Origin: Bacteroides fragilis NCTC 9343
GTDB lineage: Bacteria > Bacteroidota > Bacteroidia > Bacteroidales > Bacteroidaceae
DNA length: 64,000 bases
Reading direction: 5' to 3'
Assembly: GCF_000025985.1 (NCBI RefSeq)
Contig: NC_003228.3
Coordinates: 2,480,001-2,544,000, forward strand
Shown: positions 1 to 8,231 of the stretch, in pieces
How the letters are laid out: each line of letters opens with the position of its first letter
How positions within the stretch are numbered: the stretch's first letter is position 1
The notes under the pieces: generated by a model
Told to the model about the DNA's origin: nothing
Databases searched by the model: none
Seen by the model: the letters and a program-made list of their open reading frames with translations, nothing else
Position numbers and translations under genes: made by a program

Positions 1-4
1 AAGG

Positions 5-455
5 TTATCGGAACTTTCGTTCCCTTATATCTCTACTGTATTCCGAGAGAGTCTGTCCGGTCTGTTTTTTGAATATACGACTTAAATGTTGCGGGTATTC
101 GAACCCCAAGTCATAAGCGGTCTACGTGATTTGTTCTCCGTTGATAAGTTTACTTTTGGCCATATTGATGATATGACAACGGATGTGCTCTCCGGCTTCA
201 TTGGACTGATAAGAAAAGAAAGAGAAGTCTTTGATGTGATTACCCAACAGAGTTCCATGCAACAAGTCCGGAGAGAAGAGTAACGCCCATCCCTTTATAA
301 AGTGCATAGACTGAAAATTGGCTGTGCGTATGCAAGATGGGCGTGACGGTATCGTAATCTATCACGCTGACTAAAGGATACTGGTTGGCATGTCCTACAA
401 AAGTGTTTCCTGACAGGAACCATACTGACAGGTTGTGGGGCAGAACTTCCAACAA
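5..455 (-). pseudogene. Decayed AraC-family regulator remnant
   Basis: Read on the minus strand, the piece ending at 5-7 encodes a typical AraC C-terminal helix-turn-helix (GFEYPQHLSRIFKKQTGQ). It is in frame with the segment above it (FSPDLLHGTLLGNHIKDFSFFSY, an AraC N-terminal domain signature), but a TAG at 122-124 interrupts the HTH. Between the two parts roughly 90 residues of a normal AraC protein are missing, as judged from family memory. The segment PLVSVIDYDTVTPI (near 370) lies in another frame, so there is also a frameshift. The N-terminus abuts the broken aldo/keto reductase transcribed away from it, so the shared promoter region is gone. Likely a dead local regulator of the adjoining oxidoreductase genes (inference). 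Confidence 0.75.
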
Positions 456-483
456 CGGACAAACAGCTCAAACGGCCGATACA

Positions 484-1316
484 CTGCCTGCCATTCTCCG
501 TGTCGTGCTGAACAACGGGATAGAGATGCCGCAGTTGGGTGTCGGCACGTCTACTCTCAAGGAGACTGCCGCAGAGTGTGTGAAACGCGCCATCGGACTG
601 GGATACCGTTTGGTCGATGCGGCGCAAGGCTACGACAACGAGGCCGAAGTGTGGTACGGAATCAAGGAAAGCGGTATCGGCCGGAGTGAAGTGTTCATTA
701 TTTCGAAAGTCTCTCCCGATGCCGTACGTAGCGGAAAGGTACGCGAGTCGCTCGACCGGACTATTGAAGCATTCGGGGGAACGTATGTTGACCTGATGCT
801 GATTCATTGGCCGGTAGCCAGAAAGGTCAAGGAGAGATGGAGAATCATGGAAAAGTATGTCGATATGGGGAAGATCCGTGCCATCGGGGTGAGCAACTTC
901 AATCCGCATCACGTGGACGAATTGCTGGCATACGCTCGTATCAAGCCTGTCGTCAACCAGATCAAGATTCATCCCTACATGGAACATCAGGAGGTCGTGG
1001 GCAACACTTTTGCCAAAGGTATTCAAGTTCAGTGATGGCCCCGTTGGGACAGGGTAAGATCAATGAAATCTACGATGACGAAGTATTGCAGTATATCATC
1101 GACCGCTATCACAAGACGGTACGCCAAGTGGTATTGCGCTTTCAGATCCAGTCGGGTATGGTTATTATCCCAAAAACGACACACATCGAACGTATGAAGG
1201 AAAATCTCGAAATGTTCGATAACGAAATGGAGATACTGCGGGCCCTTGACAAAGGACAGCCCCTTATCGGGAATCCCCAAAATCCAGATTTTGTTTCTTC
1301 TTCGGTCAATTGGTAA
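484..1316 (+). pseudogene. Frameshifted aldo/keto reductase (2,5-diketogluconate reductase-like)
   Basis: The first frame reads LNNGIEMPQLGVGTS, GYRLVDAAQGYDNE (catalytic D and Y), IISKVSP (catalytic K) and LMLIHWPV (catalytic H), then VSNFNP. This is the pattern of AKR5-type NADPH aldehyde/2,5-diketo-D-gluconate reductases such as DkgA. The frame ends in TGA near 1033 right after GIQVQ, and the match continues in another frame with MAPLGQGK and VIIPKTTH through 1316, so there is a single frameshift near 1030. No good start codon or promoter precedes 484, so the 5' end is also lost against the AraC remnant. It would have been a cytosolic NADPH-dependent carbonyl reductase and is now probably non-functional. 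Confidence 0.85.
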
Positions 1317-1433
1317 CTTCATTCAATCGTTTGGACCAAAGAGCCGGTATCGGAATAATATAATCCACTACTACACGTTAAAACAAAGTTATATTAGGCT
1401 TTAGGCAATTTGTGAAGGAATAGGCAACAAGCA

Positions 1434-1503
1434 TAATCCGTAATTTGGGTATGAATACCGGGAATTCGTCTACAAAGCATGTGGCAGATACCATCTATTT
1501 TTG
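1434..1503 (+). promoter_or_regulatory. Class II direct-repeat operator and promoter
   Basis: Two copies of an ATCCGTAAnTTnGKSTAY-like half-site lie at 1434-1454 and 1455-1475 with a 21-bp period, followed by a TATTTTTG -7 box at 1496-1503. From the conserved G (1468) of the second half to the -7 box is 28 nt, the same as at the two other class II sites in this window. No coding sequence follows directly. A class I promoter begins 38 nt further on, so the gene this promoter once served may be deleted, or both promoters may feed the DUF3737 gene. Confidence 0.6.
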
Positions 1504-1540
1504 CATCAGAGAGATAAAATATTACCTCACCATTACAAGG

Positions 1541-1607
1541 TGAACTTCAGAACAAAGTAGTTTGAGCCTTGAAGCAAAGTTGTTATGGAGGGTGCTTCGT
1601 ACTTTTG
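1541..1607 (+). promoter_or_regulatory. Class I tandem-repeat operator and promoter
   Basis: Two tandem 22-bp direct repeats (1541-1562, 1563-1584), both matching TGARCYTYnnRRCAAAR, precede a TACTTTTG -7 box at 1600-1607. The second repeat begins 37 nt before the -7 box and overlaps the -33 region. The same geometry recurs at 9047, 12349, 13528 and 19828. Directly repeated sites of about two helical turns next to the -33 region are typical of AraC-family activators. It drives the DUF3737 gene and probably the two genes behind it. Confidence 0.75.
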
Positions 1608-1653
1608 CGTTGTTACAAGTTGAATATGAATAATAATTAAAAATAAGGAAAGT

Positions 1654-2520
1654 ATGAAAGTAATATCAAATGCAGAATTCGGAGGTGAAAGACCTTTGTT
1701 CGAATCACATGACTTACGTTTGGAGAATGTAATTATCCGTGCCGGAGAATCAGCCATCAAGGAATGCAGCAACATCGAAGCCGTTGATTGCCGGTTCGAG
1801 GGAAATTATCCCTTCTGGCACGTGCACGGTTTCGTTATCGACCGTTGTTTCTTCGATGTCGGCGGGCGTTCGGCTCTGTGGTACTCCGATAATCTGAAAA
1901 TGACGAACACACGCATCGACGCCCCCAAGATGTTCCGCGAGATGCACGACATCGAAATTGAGAACGTAGAGATAAAAGATGCCGACGAAGTGTTCTGGCG
2001 TTGCAAGAATTTGGACATCAAAAATCTGAAACTGCATGGCGGCACTTATCCGTTCATGTTCAGCAGCAATATCCGTATAGACGGATTGGAGAGTGACAGT
2101 AAGTACGTATTCCAGTACGTGAAGAATGTGGAACTGCGCAATGCCAAAATCACCACGAAAGATGCCTTTTGGGAAGTGGAGAATGTGACAATCTACGATT
2201 CAGAACTCAACGGTGAATACTTGGGCTGGCATTCGCACAACCTTCGGTTGGTAAACTGTCACATTACCGGCGAGCAGCCGCTCTGCTACGCCCACGACCT
2301 CGTATTGGAAAATTGTACGTTCGGCCCCGACTGCGACCGGGCTTTCGAGTACAGTTCGGTGCAGGCGACCATCAAAGGCGCAATAGGTGGGGTGAAGAAT
2401 CCGCGAACGGGCTGTATCACCGCCGAGAGCTACGGGGAGATTATCCTCGACGAGAATATCAAGGCTCCCGCCGATTGCAAGCTGAAACTCTGGGACGAGA
2501 AAACTTGTTTCACAGACTAA
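1654..2520 (+). CDS. DUF3737 family protein, beta-helix-like
   Basis: A 288-residue protein without signal peptide or membrane segments, so probably cytosolic. It opens with ISNAEFGGERPLFESHDL and carries recurring short units (NVIIRAGES, NLDIKNLKL, NVELRNAKI, NVTIYDSEL, NLRLVNCHI), a pattern that suggests a right-handed parallel beta-helix. This matches my memory of DUF3737, a family without an assigned reaction. It follows a class I operator and is separated by 19 nt from the MATE gene, with PatB next, which suggests one transcript. A decayed relative lies at 12442 behind another class I operator. Function unknown; the beta-helix is inferred from the repeat pattern. Confidence 0.8.
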   Translation: MKVISNAEFGGERPLFESHDLRLENVIIRAGESAIKECSNIEAVDCRFEGNYPFWHVHGFVIDRCFFDVGGRSALWYSDNLKMTNTRIDAPKMFREMHDIEIENVEIKDADEVFWRCKNLDIKNLKLHGGTYPFMFSSNIRIDGLESDSKYVFQYVKNVELRNAKITTKDAFWEVENVTIYDSELNGEYLGWHSHNLRLVNCHITGEQPLCYAHDLVLENCTFGPDCDRAFEYSSVQATIKGAIGGVKNPRTGCITAESYGEIILDENIKAPADCKLKLWDEKTCFTD

Positions 2521-2539
2521 TGCCCTTGTACATAACCTG

Positions 2540-3973
2540 ATGGGAACAGGAAAGGGAAAGACAGATTACCTGCTATCGCTTATCCGCGAAGGGAAGCAGA
2601 TGACACTGGGGCAACAGTTGCGCCTGACTGCATACCTCAGTGTCCCTGCCATTATGGCACAGATATCTTCCATCGCCATGCAGTATATCGATGCCTCGAT
2701 GGTGGGCAGCCTGGGCGCAAATGTCGCTGCCTCTATCGGGCTGGTCTCGACCACGACATGGCTGTTTTGGGAGCTGTGTGCAGCCGCTGCAACGGGCTTC
2801 TCCGTTCAAGTAGCGCATAAGATCGGAGCCGGGGATTTTGTGGGAGCCCGAAAGATACTCCGCCAGTCGATTGCTGCCACATTGGTTTTCAGCTCATTGT
2901 TGGTGGCTGTCGGCATTTCCATCAGTGGTATGCTTCCCGGCTGGTTGGGCGGTGATGAAGTAATACGGAGCGATTCATCCCTCTACTTTTGGATATTCGC
3001 ACTTTTCCTTCCTGCCTTGCAGTTGAATTTCCTTGCGGGTGGCATGTTGCGATGCAGTGGAAATATGCGTGTGCCCTGTATGCTGAACGTGCTGATGTGT
3101 CTTCTGGATATCGTGTTCAACTTCTTCCTGATTTTCCCTTCGAGGCAGGTGGAATGGTTCGGAGTGACATTTACCACTCCCGGCGCAGGCTTGGGCGTGG
3201 AAGGCGCAATATTGGGAACGGTGCTGGCCGAACTCATCACTGCCGGCGGGATGATGTGGTATCTTTGCCGTCGCTCGCCCATGCTGAGACTGTCCGGAGA
3301 ACGGGGAAGTTTCCTGCCTCGGAAAGAGACACTGAGTAAGGCTTTCCGCATCTCCCTGCCGATGGGATTCGAGCACATGGCCATTTGTGGAGCGCAGATC
3401 GCAACGACGGTGATTGTCGCACCACTTGGTATCATTGCCATTGCCGCCAACTCGTTCGCCATCACTGCCGAAAGTCTCTGCTATATGCCCGGCTACGGTA
3501 TCTCGGAGGCTGCCACGACGTTGGTCGGCCAGAGCCTCGGAGCAAACCGTATCCGGTTGCTCCGTCGTTTTGCCAATATTACCGTCTGGTCGGGAATGCT
3601 GATTATGGGTGTCATGGGAACGCTGATGTATATGGCGGCTCCGCAAATCATAGGAGTGATGACCCCGGTAGAGGAAATTCGCACGTTGGGAATCGAGATT
3701 CTGCGGATAGAAGCCTTTGCGGAGCCGATGTTCGCGGCGTCTATCGTAGCCTACGGTATATTCGTGGGTGTGGGTAATACATTCGTACCCAGTCTGATGA
3801 ACTTCGGCAGCATTTGGGGCGTGCGACTGACACTGGCGGCATGGCTCGCCCCCACGATGGGACTACGCGGCGTGTGGTTTGCCATGTGCATTGAGCTTTG
3901 TTTCCGGGGGGTAATCTTCCTCGCGAGACTTTGGGGCAGTAACTGGATTTATAAATTACGAATAAATAGATAA
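2540..3973 (+). CDS. MATE family multidrug/sodium efflux transporter
   Basis: A 477-residue, very hydrophobic protein with about twelve membrane segments in two repeated halves. The N-terminal half holds AYLSVPAIMAQISSIAMQYIDASMVGSLG, the usual MATE opening, and GFSVQVAHKIGAGDFVGA. The matching motif GYGISEAATTLVGQSLGANR sits in the second half. MATE proteins export cationic drugs or metabolites in exchange for Na+ or H+ across the inner membrane. The gene sits between DUF3737 and a C-S lyase gene with short gaps (19 and 3 nt), so export of a product of these enzymes is possible. The substrate cannot be read from sequence. A second possible start is the Met at codon 21. Confidence 0.93.
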   Translation: MGTGKGKTDYLLSLIREGKQMTLGQQLRLTAYLSVPAIMAQISSIAMQYIDASMVGSLGANVAASIGLVSTTTWLFWELCAAAATGFSVQVAHKIGAGDFVGARKILRQSIAATLVFSSLLVAVGISISGMLPGWLGGDEVIRSDSSLYFWIFALFLPALQLNFLAGGMLRCSGNMRVPCMLNVLMCLLDIVFNFFLIFPSRQVEWFGVTFTTPGAGLGVEGAILGTVLAELITAGGMMWYLCRRSPMLRLSGERGSFLPRKETLSKAFRISLPMGFEHMAICGAQIATTVIVAPLGIIAIAANSFAITAESLCYMPGYGISEAATTLVGQSLGANRIRLLRRFANITVWSGMLIMGVMGTLMYMAAPQIIGVMTPVEEIRTLGIEILRIEAFAEPMFAASIVAYGIFVGVGNTFVPSLMNFGSIWGVRLTLAAWLAPTMGLRGVWFAMCIELCFRGVIFLARLWGSNWIYKLRINR

Positions 3974-3976
3974 GTT

Positions 3977-5140
3977 ATGAGATACGATTTCGATACGATT
4001 GTCCCGCGTCGCGGGACGAACTCCTACAAATGGGACACTCCCGAAGAGGAAAATGTACTGCCCATGTGGGTGGCGGATATGGATTTCCGTACCGCACCCG
4101 CCATTATCGATGCCCTGCAAAAGCGGGTGGAGCACGGCATTTTCGGCTATACAAAAGTGCCCGAAACCTATTACGATGCGGTCGTCTGGTGGTTTGAAGA
4201 CCGCCATCGTTGGCGGATAGATCCCCGGTGGATTATCTATACAAGCGGTGTCGTGCCGGCTCTGTCGGCCATTATCAAAGCCCTGACCGTACCGGGCGAC
4301 AAAGTAATCGTCCAGACTCCGGCATACAACTGTTTCTATTCGTCAATTCGCAATGACGGGTGCGAACTGTCGGCCAATAACCTCGTTTACCGGAACGGTC
4401 GCTACTCAATCGACTTCGACGACTTTGAAGCGAAAGCGGCCGACCCGAAGGCGAAACTGCTGTTGTTGTGTAATCCTCACAATCCGGTCGGGCGGGTCTG
4501 GACACCGGAAGAACTGCGGCATATCGGTGACATCTGTTTGCGCAACGGAGTGTTTGTTGTGGCAGATGAAATTCATTGCGAACTGACCTACGAGGGACAC
4601 GACTATACGCCTTTTGCCTCCCTCTCCGAACGCTTCCAGCAAAACTCCATCACTTGCGTTTCACCGAGCAAGGCGTTCAACCTTGCCGGACTGCAAATCG
4701 CCAACATCATTGCGGCCGATGATGATGTACGTCGTCGTATCGACCGTGCCATCAATATCAATGAGGTGTGCGACGTCAACCCGTTCGGCGTGATCGCTAC
4801 GATAGCCGCTTACAACGAGGGTGGCGAGTGGCTCGATGCTTTGCGAAAATACCTGCGAGGGAATTATGAATATCTATGCCATTTTTTCGCCGAAAGGCTG
4901 CTGCAATATCCCGTATTGCCGCTCGAAGGAACTTATTTGGTCTGGATAGACTGCCGGGCACTCGGTATCGGTTCGGACGCCACGACCCTGCGCCTGCAAG
5001 AGCAGCAGAAACTGATGGTCAATTCCGGCACGATGTACGGCCCCGGTGGCGAAGGGTTCATCCGCCTGAATATCGCCTGCCCCCGTGCGTTGCTTGCCGA
5101 CGGACTGGAAAGGATGGCGCGTGTATTGGAATACAGTTAA
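3977..5140 (+). CDS. PatB/MalY-type PLP-dependent C-S lyase (aminotransferase fold I)
   Basis: A 387-residue fold-type I PLP enzyme. Recognisable are the N-terminal VLPMWVADMDF typical of MalY/PatB, NPHNPVGRVW, the PLP-nitrogen-binding D197 in VVADEIHCEL, and the Schiff-base lysine K232 in SPSKAFNLAGLQ. The C-terminal FIRLNIACP carries the carboxylate-binding Arg. The family mostly performs cystathionine beta-lysis or cleavage of other S-conjugates to pyruvate, ammonia and a thiol; some members are true aminotransferases. It starts 3 nt after the MATE stop. In a cluster of electrophile-related oxidoreductases, turnover of cysteine S-conjugates is a plausible but unproven role. Alternative: a biosynthetic cystathionine beta-lyase. 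Confidence 0.9.
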   Translation: MRYDFDTIVPRRGTNSYKWDTPEEENVLPMWVADMDFRTAPAIIDALQKRVEHGIFGYTKVPETYYDAVVWWFEDRHRWRIDPRWIIYTSGVVPALSAIIKALTVPGDKVIVQTPAYNCFYSSIRNDGCELSANNLVYRNGRYSIDFDDFEAKAADPKAKLLLLCNPHNPVGRVWTPEELRHIGDICLRNGVFVVADEIHCELTYEGHDYTPFASLSERFQQNSITCVSPSKAFNLAGLQIANIIAADDDVRRRIDRAININEVCDVNPFGVIATIAAYNEGGEWLDALRKYLRGNYEYLCHFFAERLLQYPVLPLEGTYLVWIDCRALGIGSDATTLRLQEQQKLMVNSGTMYGPGGEGFIRLNIACPRALLADGLERMARVLEYS

Positions 5141-5147
5141 AAGATTG

Positions 5148-5217
5148 GAATCGAGTATTTGGGTATAAATATCCGTAAATCGTCTACAAGCGGATCATTT
5201 TGAACCGTGTAATTTTG
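5148..5217 (+). promoter_or_regulatory. Class II direct-repeat operator and promoter
   Basis: Half-sites at 5148-5168 and 5169-5189 (second: ATATCCGTAAATCGTCTAC) have a 21-bp period and precede a TAATTTTG -7 box at 5210-5217. The G at 5182 lies 28 nt before the -7 box, as at 1434 and 15564. It begins a few bases after the PatB stop and serves the aldo/keto reductase operon starting at 5260. Confidence 0.7.
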
Positions 5218-5259
5218 CAATGTGAATTAGAAATTGAATAACGAAAAAAGAAATTGGAT

Positions 5260-6204
5260 ATGGAAAAATTACCATCAATAGCATTAGGAACATGGTCGTG
5301 GGGTACGGGATTCGCCGGAGGCGACCGGGTATTCGGGAACAATCTCGGAGTGGAAGAACTGAAACCCGTATTCGACGAGGCGATGGCCAACGGGCTGAAC
5401 CTGTGGGATTCCGCCGTGGTATATGGCATGAGAGTTTCGGAAACGGTGCTTTCGACATTTACGAAGAACTGCAAGCGGGAGGATGTGTTTATCTCGACCA
5501 AGTTCACACCGCAGATTGCTGGCGATTCGGAGAACCCGGTAGCGGATATGCTGGCAGGAAGCCTCGATCGTTTCGCCACCGATTACATCGACATTTACTG
5601 GATACACAATCCGGCCGACGTGGAGAAATGGACGCCTTATCTTATCCCGTTGGTAAAAAGCGGCAAGGTAAAACGGATTGGTGTATCTAATCACAACCTT
5701 GCGCAAATCAAGCGTGCGGAGGAGATTCTCTCGAAAGAAGGGGTACATATCTTTGCTGTACAGAACCATTACAGCCTGCTGTATCGTTCTTCGGAGAAAG
5801 CCGGTATTCTGGACTATTGCAAGGAGAACGGTATCGACTTCTGGGCTTACATGGTATTGGAGCAAGGAGCGTTGAGCGGGAAATACGATACCGCGCAGCC
5901 GTTACCCGCCGGTAGCCAGCGTGGGGAAACTTACAATCCGTTGTTGCCGCAAATTGAGAAACTTGTTGCCGTGATGCGCACAGTCGGCAATAAATATGGT
6001 ATCACACCGGCACAAGTCGCTCTGGCGTGGGCGATAGCGAAAGGCACGACACCGATTATCGGCGTGACGAAACCCTCGCAAGTGCAGGATGCCTTGCAAG
6101 CGACAAAAGTTTTCTTGACTGCCGACGAAATGAAGGCATTGGAAGAAGCTGCCGAAAGTACCGGTGTCGATACGAGAGGTTCGTGGGAAATGCCGATGGT
6201 TTAA
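5260..6204 (+). CDS. Aldo/keto reductase
   Basis: A 314-residue NAD(P)H-dependent carbonyl reductase of TIM-barrel AKR type. The tetrad is visible as D50 and Y55 (NLWDSAVVYG), K81 (ISTKFTP) and H116 (IYWIHNP). NADPH-binding elements VSNHNL and TTPIIGVTKPSQV follow. The ATG at 5260 was chosen over an upstream TTG at 5254 because it is the first ATG after the class II promoter. The gene leads an operon with an amidohydrolase and a short-chain dehydrogenase. It lacks a signal peptide and is cytosolic. The exact carbonyl substrate cannot be told; relatives reduce aldehydes, sugars or quinones. Confidence 0.93.
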   Translation: MEKLPSIALGTWSWGTGFAGGDRVFGNNLGVEELKPVFDEAMANGLNLWDSAVVYGMRVSETVLSTFTKNCKREDVFISTKFTPQIAGDSENPVADMLAGSLDRFATDYIDIYWIHNPADVEKWTPYLIPLVKSGKVKRIGVSNHNLAQIKRAEEILSKEGVHIFAVQNHYSLLYRSSEKAGILDYCKENGIDFWAYMVLEQGALSGKYDTAQPLPAGSQRGETYNPLLPQIEKLVAVMRTVGNKYGITPAQVALAWAIAKGTTPIIGVTKPSQVQDALQATKVFLTADEMKALEEAAESTGVDTRGSWEMPMV

Positions 6205-6220
6205 GAAAGGAGGAATGGGT

Positions 6221-7228
6221 ATGAAGTGTTATTTGATCGGTTTATTGAGTATGCTGTCCGTACATGCCGCTATGGGGCAACAGGCGATAGACGTGCATTG
6301 TTATAATATACTTCCCGCGTTCAAGGAACTGTTGGACAGGCACGGGGCAGCTTTGGAAGAAACTTTCCCGCTTCCGGATTGGGATGTGGCTTCTCATCTG
6401 AAATTCATGGAAGAGGCGAGTATCGAAACATCCGTCCTTTCGATGCCTGCTCCCCAACCGTGGTTCGGCGATGCGGAAGAGAGCCGCCGTGCGGTCAGGC
6501 AATACAACGAGGCGTGCGCCCGGCTGAAAGCGGATTATCCCGGCAAATTCCTCTTCTGTGCTTCATTGCCCCTGCCCGATGTGGACGCGGCTATCAAGGA
6601 AGCGGTCTATGCACTCGACACGCTCGGCGCGGACGGCATCAAGCTGGCTACCAACAGCCGGGGACAGTACGTAGGCGATGCGGCACTCGATACGTTGATG
6701 CAAGTACTGAACGAGCGCCATGCCGTCGTGATGCTGCATCCGCACAAACCTTCGCCCGTAAACGACGGAATCATCGCGACGGCACCGCTGGCCGTTTACG
6801 AATATCCGGCCGAGACGACCCGTACCGTCGTCAATCTGATTGCCCGGAATGTTCCGGCCCGGTATCCGAATCTGAAGTTCGTCGTACCGCATTGCGGTTC
6901 ATTTCTGCCGCTGGCCCTTCCGCGCATGAAGGCGGTATATCCGGTCATGGCGGCGAAAGGGCTTATGGAACCGATTGACTGGGATGCCAATCTGAAGGCG
7001 TTCTATTATGACCTTGCAGGAGGTGCAACACCTGAAGTTGTTAAGGCTCTGCTGACCATAACCACCCCCGACCGGTTGCTTTATGGCTCGGATTATCCAT
7101 ACCAGCCGGCAACAGTTCTGACAGGAAATTTGAAACAATTGCGAACGTGGATAACCGATGATGCCGAGCTCACACCTTTTGCGGAAAAAATCCTGCATGA
7201 CAACGCCCTTAAACTGTTTGGTAAATAA
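6221..7228 (+). CDS. Exported amidohydrolase_2 family (ACMSD-like) with altered metal motif
   Basis: A protein of about 335 residues with a signal peptide (MKCYLIGLLSMLSVHAAMGQ). The AGGAGG-like site at 6206-6213 fits the ATG at 6221 best; 6215 is also possible. Family features include LHPHKP, VVPHCGSFLP and the metal/catalytic Asp in LYGSDYPY. Relatives are metal-dependent hydrolases or decarboxylases (2-amino-3-carboxymuconate-semialdehyde or 6-methylsalicylate decarboxylase type). The N-terminal metal motif, normally HxH, reads H26-C27-Y28 (AIDVHCYNILP), so one expected metal ligand appears lost; a single C-to-T change would do this. It sits 16 nt after the reductase stop and 2 nt before the SDR. 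Activity therefore uncertain. Confidence 0.8.
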   Translation: MKCYLIGLLSMLSVHAAMGQQAIDVHCYNILPAFKELLDRHGAALEETFPLPDWDVASHLKFMEEASIETSVLSMPAPQPWFGDAEESRRAVRQYNEACARLKADYPGKFLFCASLPLPDVDAAIKEAVYALDTLGADGIKLATNSRGQYVGDAALDTLMQVLNERHAVVMLHPHKPSPVNDGIIATAPLAVYEYPAETTRTVVNLIARNVPARYPNLKFVVPHCGSFLPLALPRMKAVYPVMAAKGLMEPIDWDANLKAFYYDLAGGATPEVVKALLTITTPDRLLYGSDYPYQPATVLTGNLKQLRTWITDDAELTPFAEKILHDNALKLFGK

Positions 7229-7230
7229 AA

Positions 7231-8085
7231 ATGAGTAAACAGATAAAAATGAGTAATATGAAGAAAGAGGTAATGATATTGACCGGTGCCGGTCAGATAG
7301 GAATGGCGATAGCCCGCCGTATGGGATATGGGAAAAAGATCATTGTCGGAGACCTGAACCCGGAGAGTGCCGAGGCTGTTTGCCGTATATTGAATGAGGC
7401 GGGATTTGATGCAGTACCCGTCGAAATGAATCTCTCTTCAAGGGAGTCCATTTTGAACTTGATTGCGGTTGCACGGGAACATGGTGAAATTTCAATGCTC
7501 GTCAATGCGGCGGGCGTATCACCGAGTCAGGCTTCCATCGAAACGATTCTGAAAGTCGATCTGTACGGAACGGCTGTCTTGCTCGAAGAAGTGGGGAAGG
7601 TTATTAAAGAGGACGGTGTCGGGGTGACGATTTCCAGCCAGTCGGGACATCGGATGCCCGCGCTGACCATCGAGGAGGATATGCTACTGGCCACGACTCC
7701 TACCGAAGAATTGCTCTCGCTCGACATGCTGCAACCGGATAGTATCGAGGATACGTTACATGCCTATCAGATGGCCAAGCGTTGTAACGTGAAACGTGTA
7801 ATGGCCGAAGCTGTGAAATGGGGCGAGCGCGGGGCAAGAATCAACTCCATTTCACCGGGTATCATCGTAACCCCCTTGGCTATCGACGAGTTCAACGGGC
7901 CGCGAGGTGATTTTTACAAAAACATGTTCGCCAAATGTCCGGCAGGACGCCCCGGAACCGCGGACGAGGTTGCCAATGTTGCCGAACTGTTGATGAGCGA
8001 CAGAGGGGCATTTATCACGGGAGCGGACTTTCTGATCGATGGTGGTGCTACGGCATCGTATTTTTATGGCCCGTTGAAACCATAA
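7231..8085 (+). CDS. Short-chain dehydrogenase/reductase
   Basis: A 284-residue classical-type SDR. The Rossmann glycine motif is TGAGQIG near residue 18, the substrate-region NAAG is present, and the catalytic Ser (TISSQSG) and YxxxK (YQMAK) are in place. The C-terminal part reads RINSISPGIIVTP and ITGADFLIDGG. There is an insertion between Ser and Tyr (about 40 residues) that is longer than in standard members. Three ATGs lie close together (7231, 7249, 7258) within a short repeated segment, so the start is uncertain; 7231 follows the previous stop by 2 nt. It would oxidise or reduce an alcohol/carbonyl with NAD(P). Third gene of the class II operon beginning at 5260. Confidence 0.9.
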   Translation: MSKQIKMSNMKKEVMILTGAGQIGMAIARRMGYGKKIIVGDLNPESAEAVCRILNEAGFDAVPVEMNLSSRESILNLIAVAREHGEISMLVNAAGVSPSQASIETILKVDLYGTAVLLEEVGKVIKEDGVGVTISSQSGHRMPALTIEEDMLLATTPTEELLSLDMLQPDSIEDTLHAYQMAKRCNVKRVMAEAVKWGERGARINSISPGIIVTPLAIDEFNGPRGDFYKNMFAKCPAGRPGTADEVANVAELLMSDRGAFITGADFLIDGGATASYFYGPLKP

Positions 8086-8165
8086 TGTGTTGTACTGTAA
8101 TCTGTAAGGTAACCGCTGTCATACAATGTCAAGCGTACAAAAATATTTTATCCATTTTGCAAATT

Positions 8166-8210
8166 TGAGCCTTACAACAAAGACTTTATGGTTGGAATAC
8201 GTTGTATTTG
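8166..8210 (+). promoter_or_regulatory. Class I half-site and promoter before araC-type gene
   Basis: One good class I half-site (TGAGCCTTACAACAAAG) starts at 8166, exactly 37 nt before a TGTATTTG -7-like box at 8203-8210. The 22 bp upstream do not match the other half convincingly. A half-site placed exactly as in the other class I promoters suggests weak autoregulation of the AraC-type gene that follows. Confidence 0.55.
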
Positions 8211-8231
8211 TAAAAATTAAAAACTGACAAT

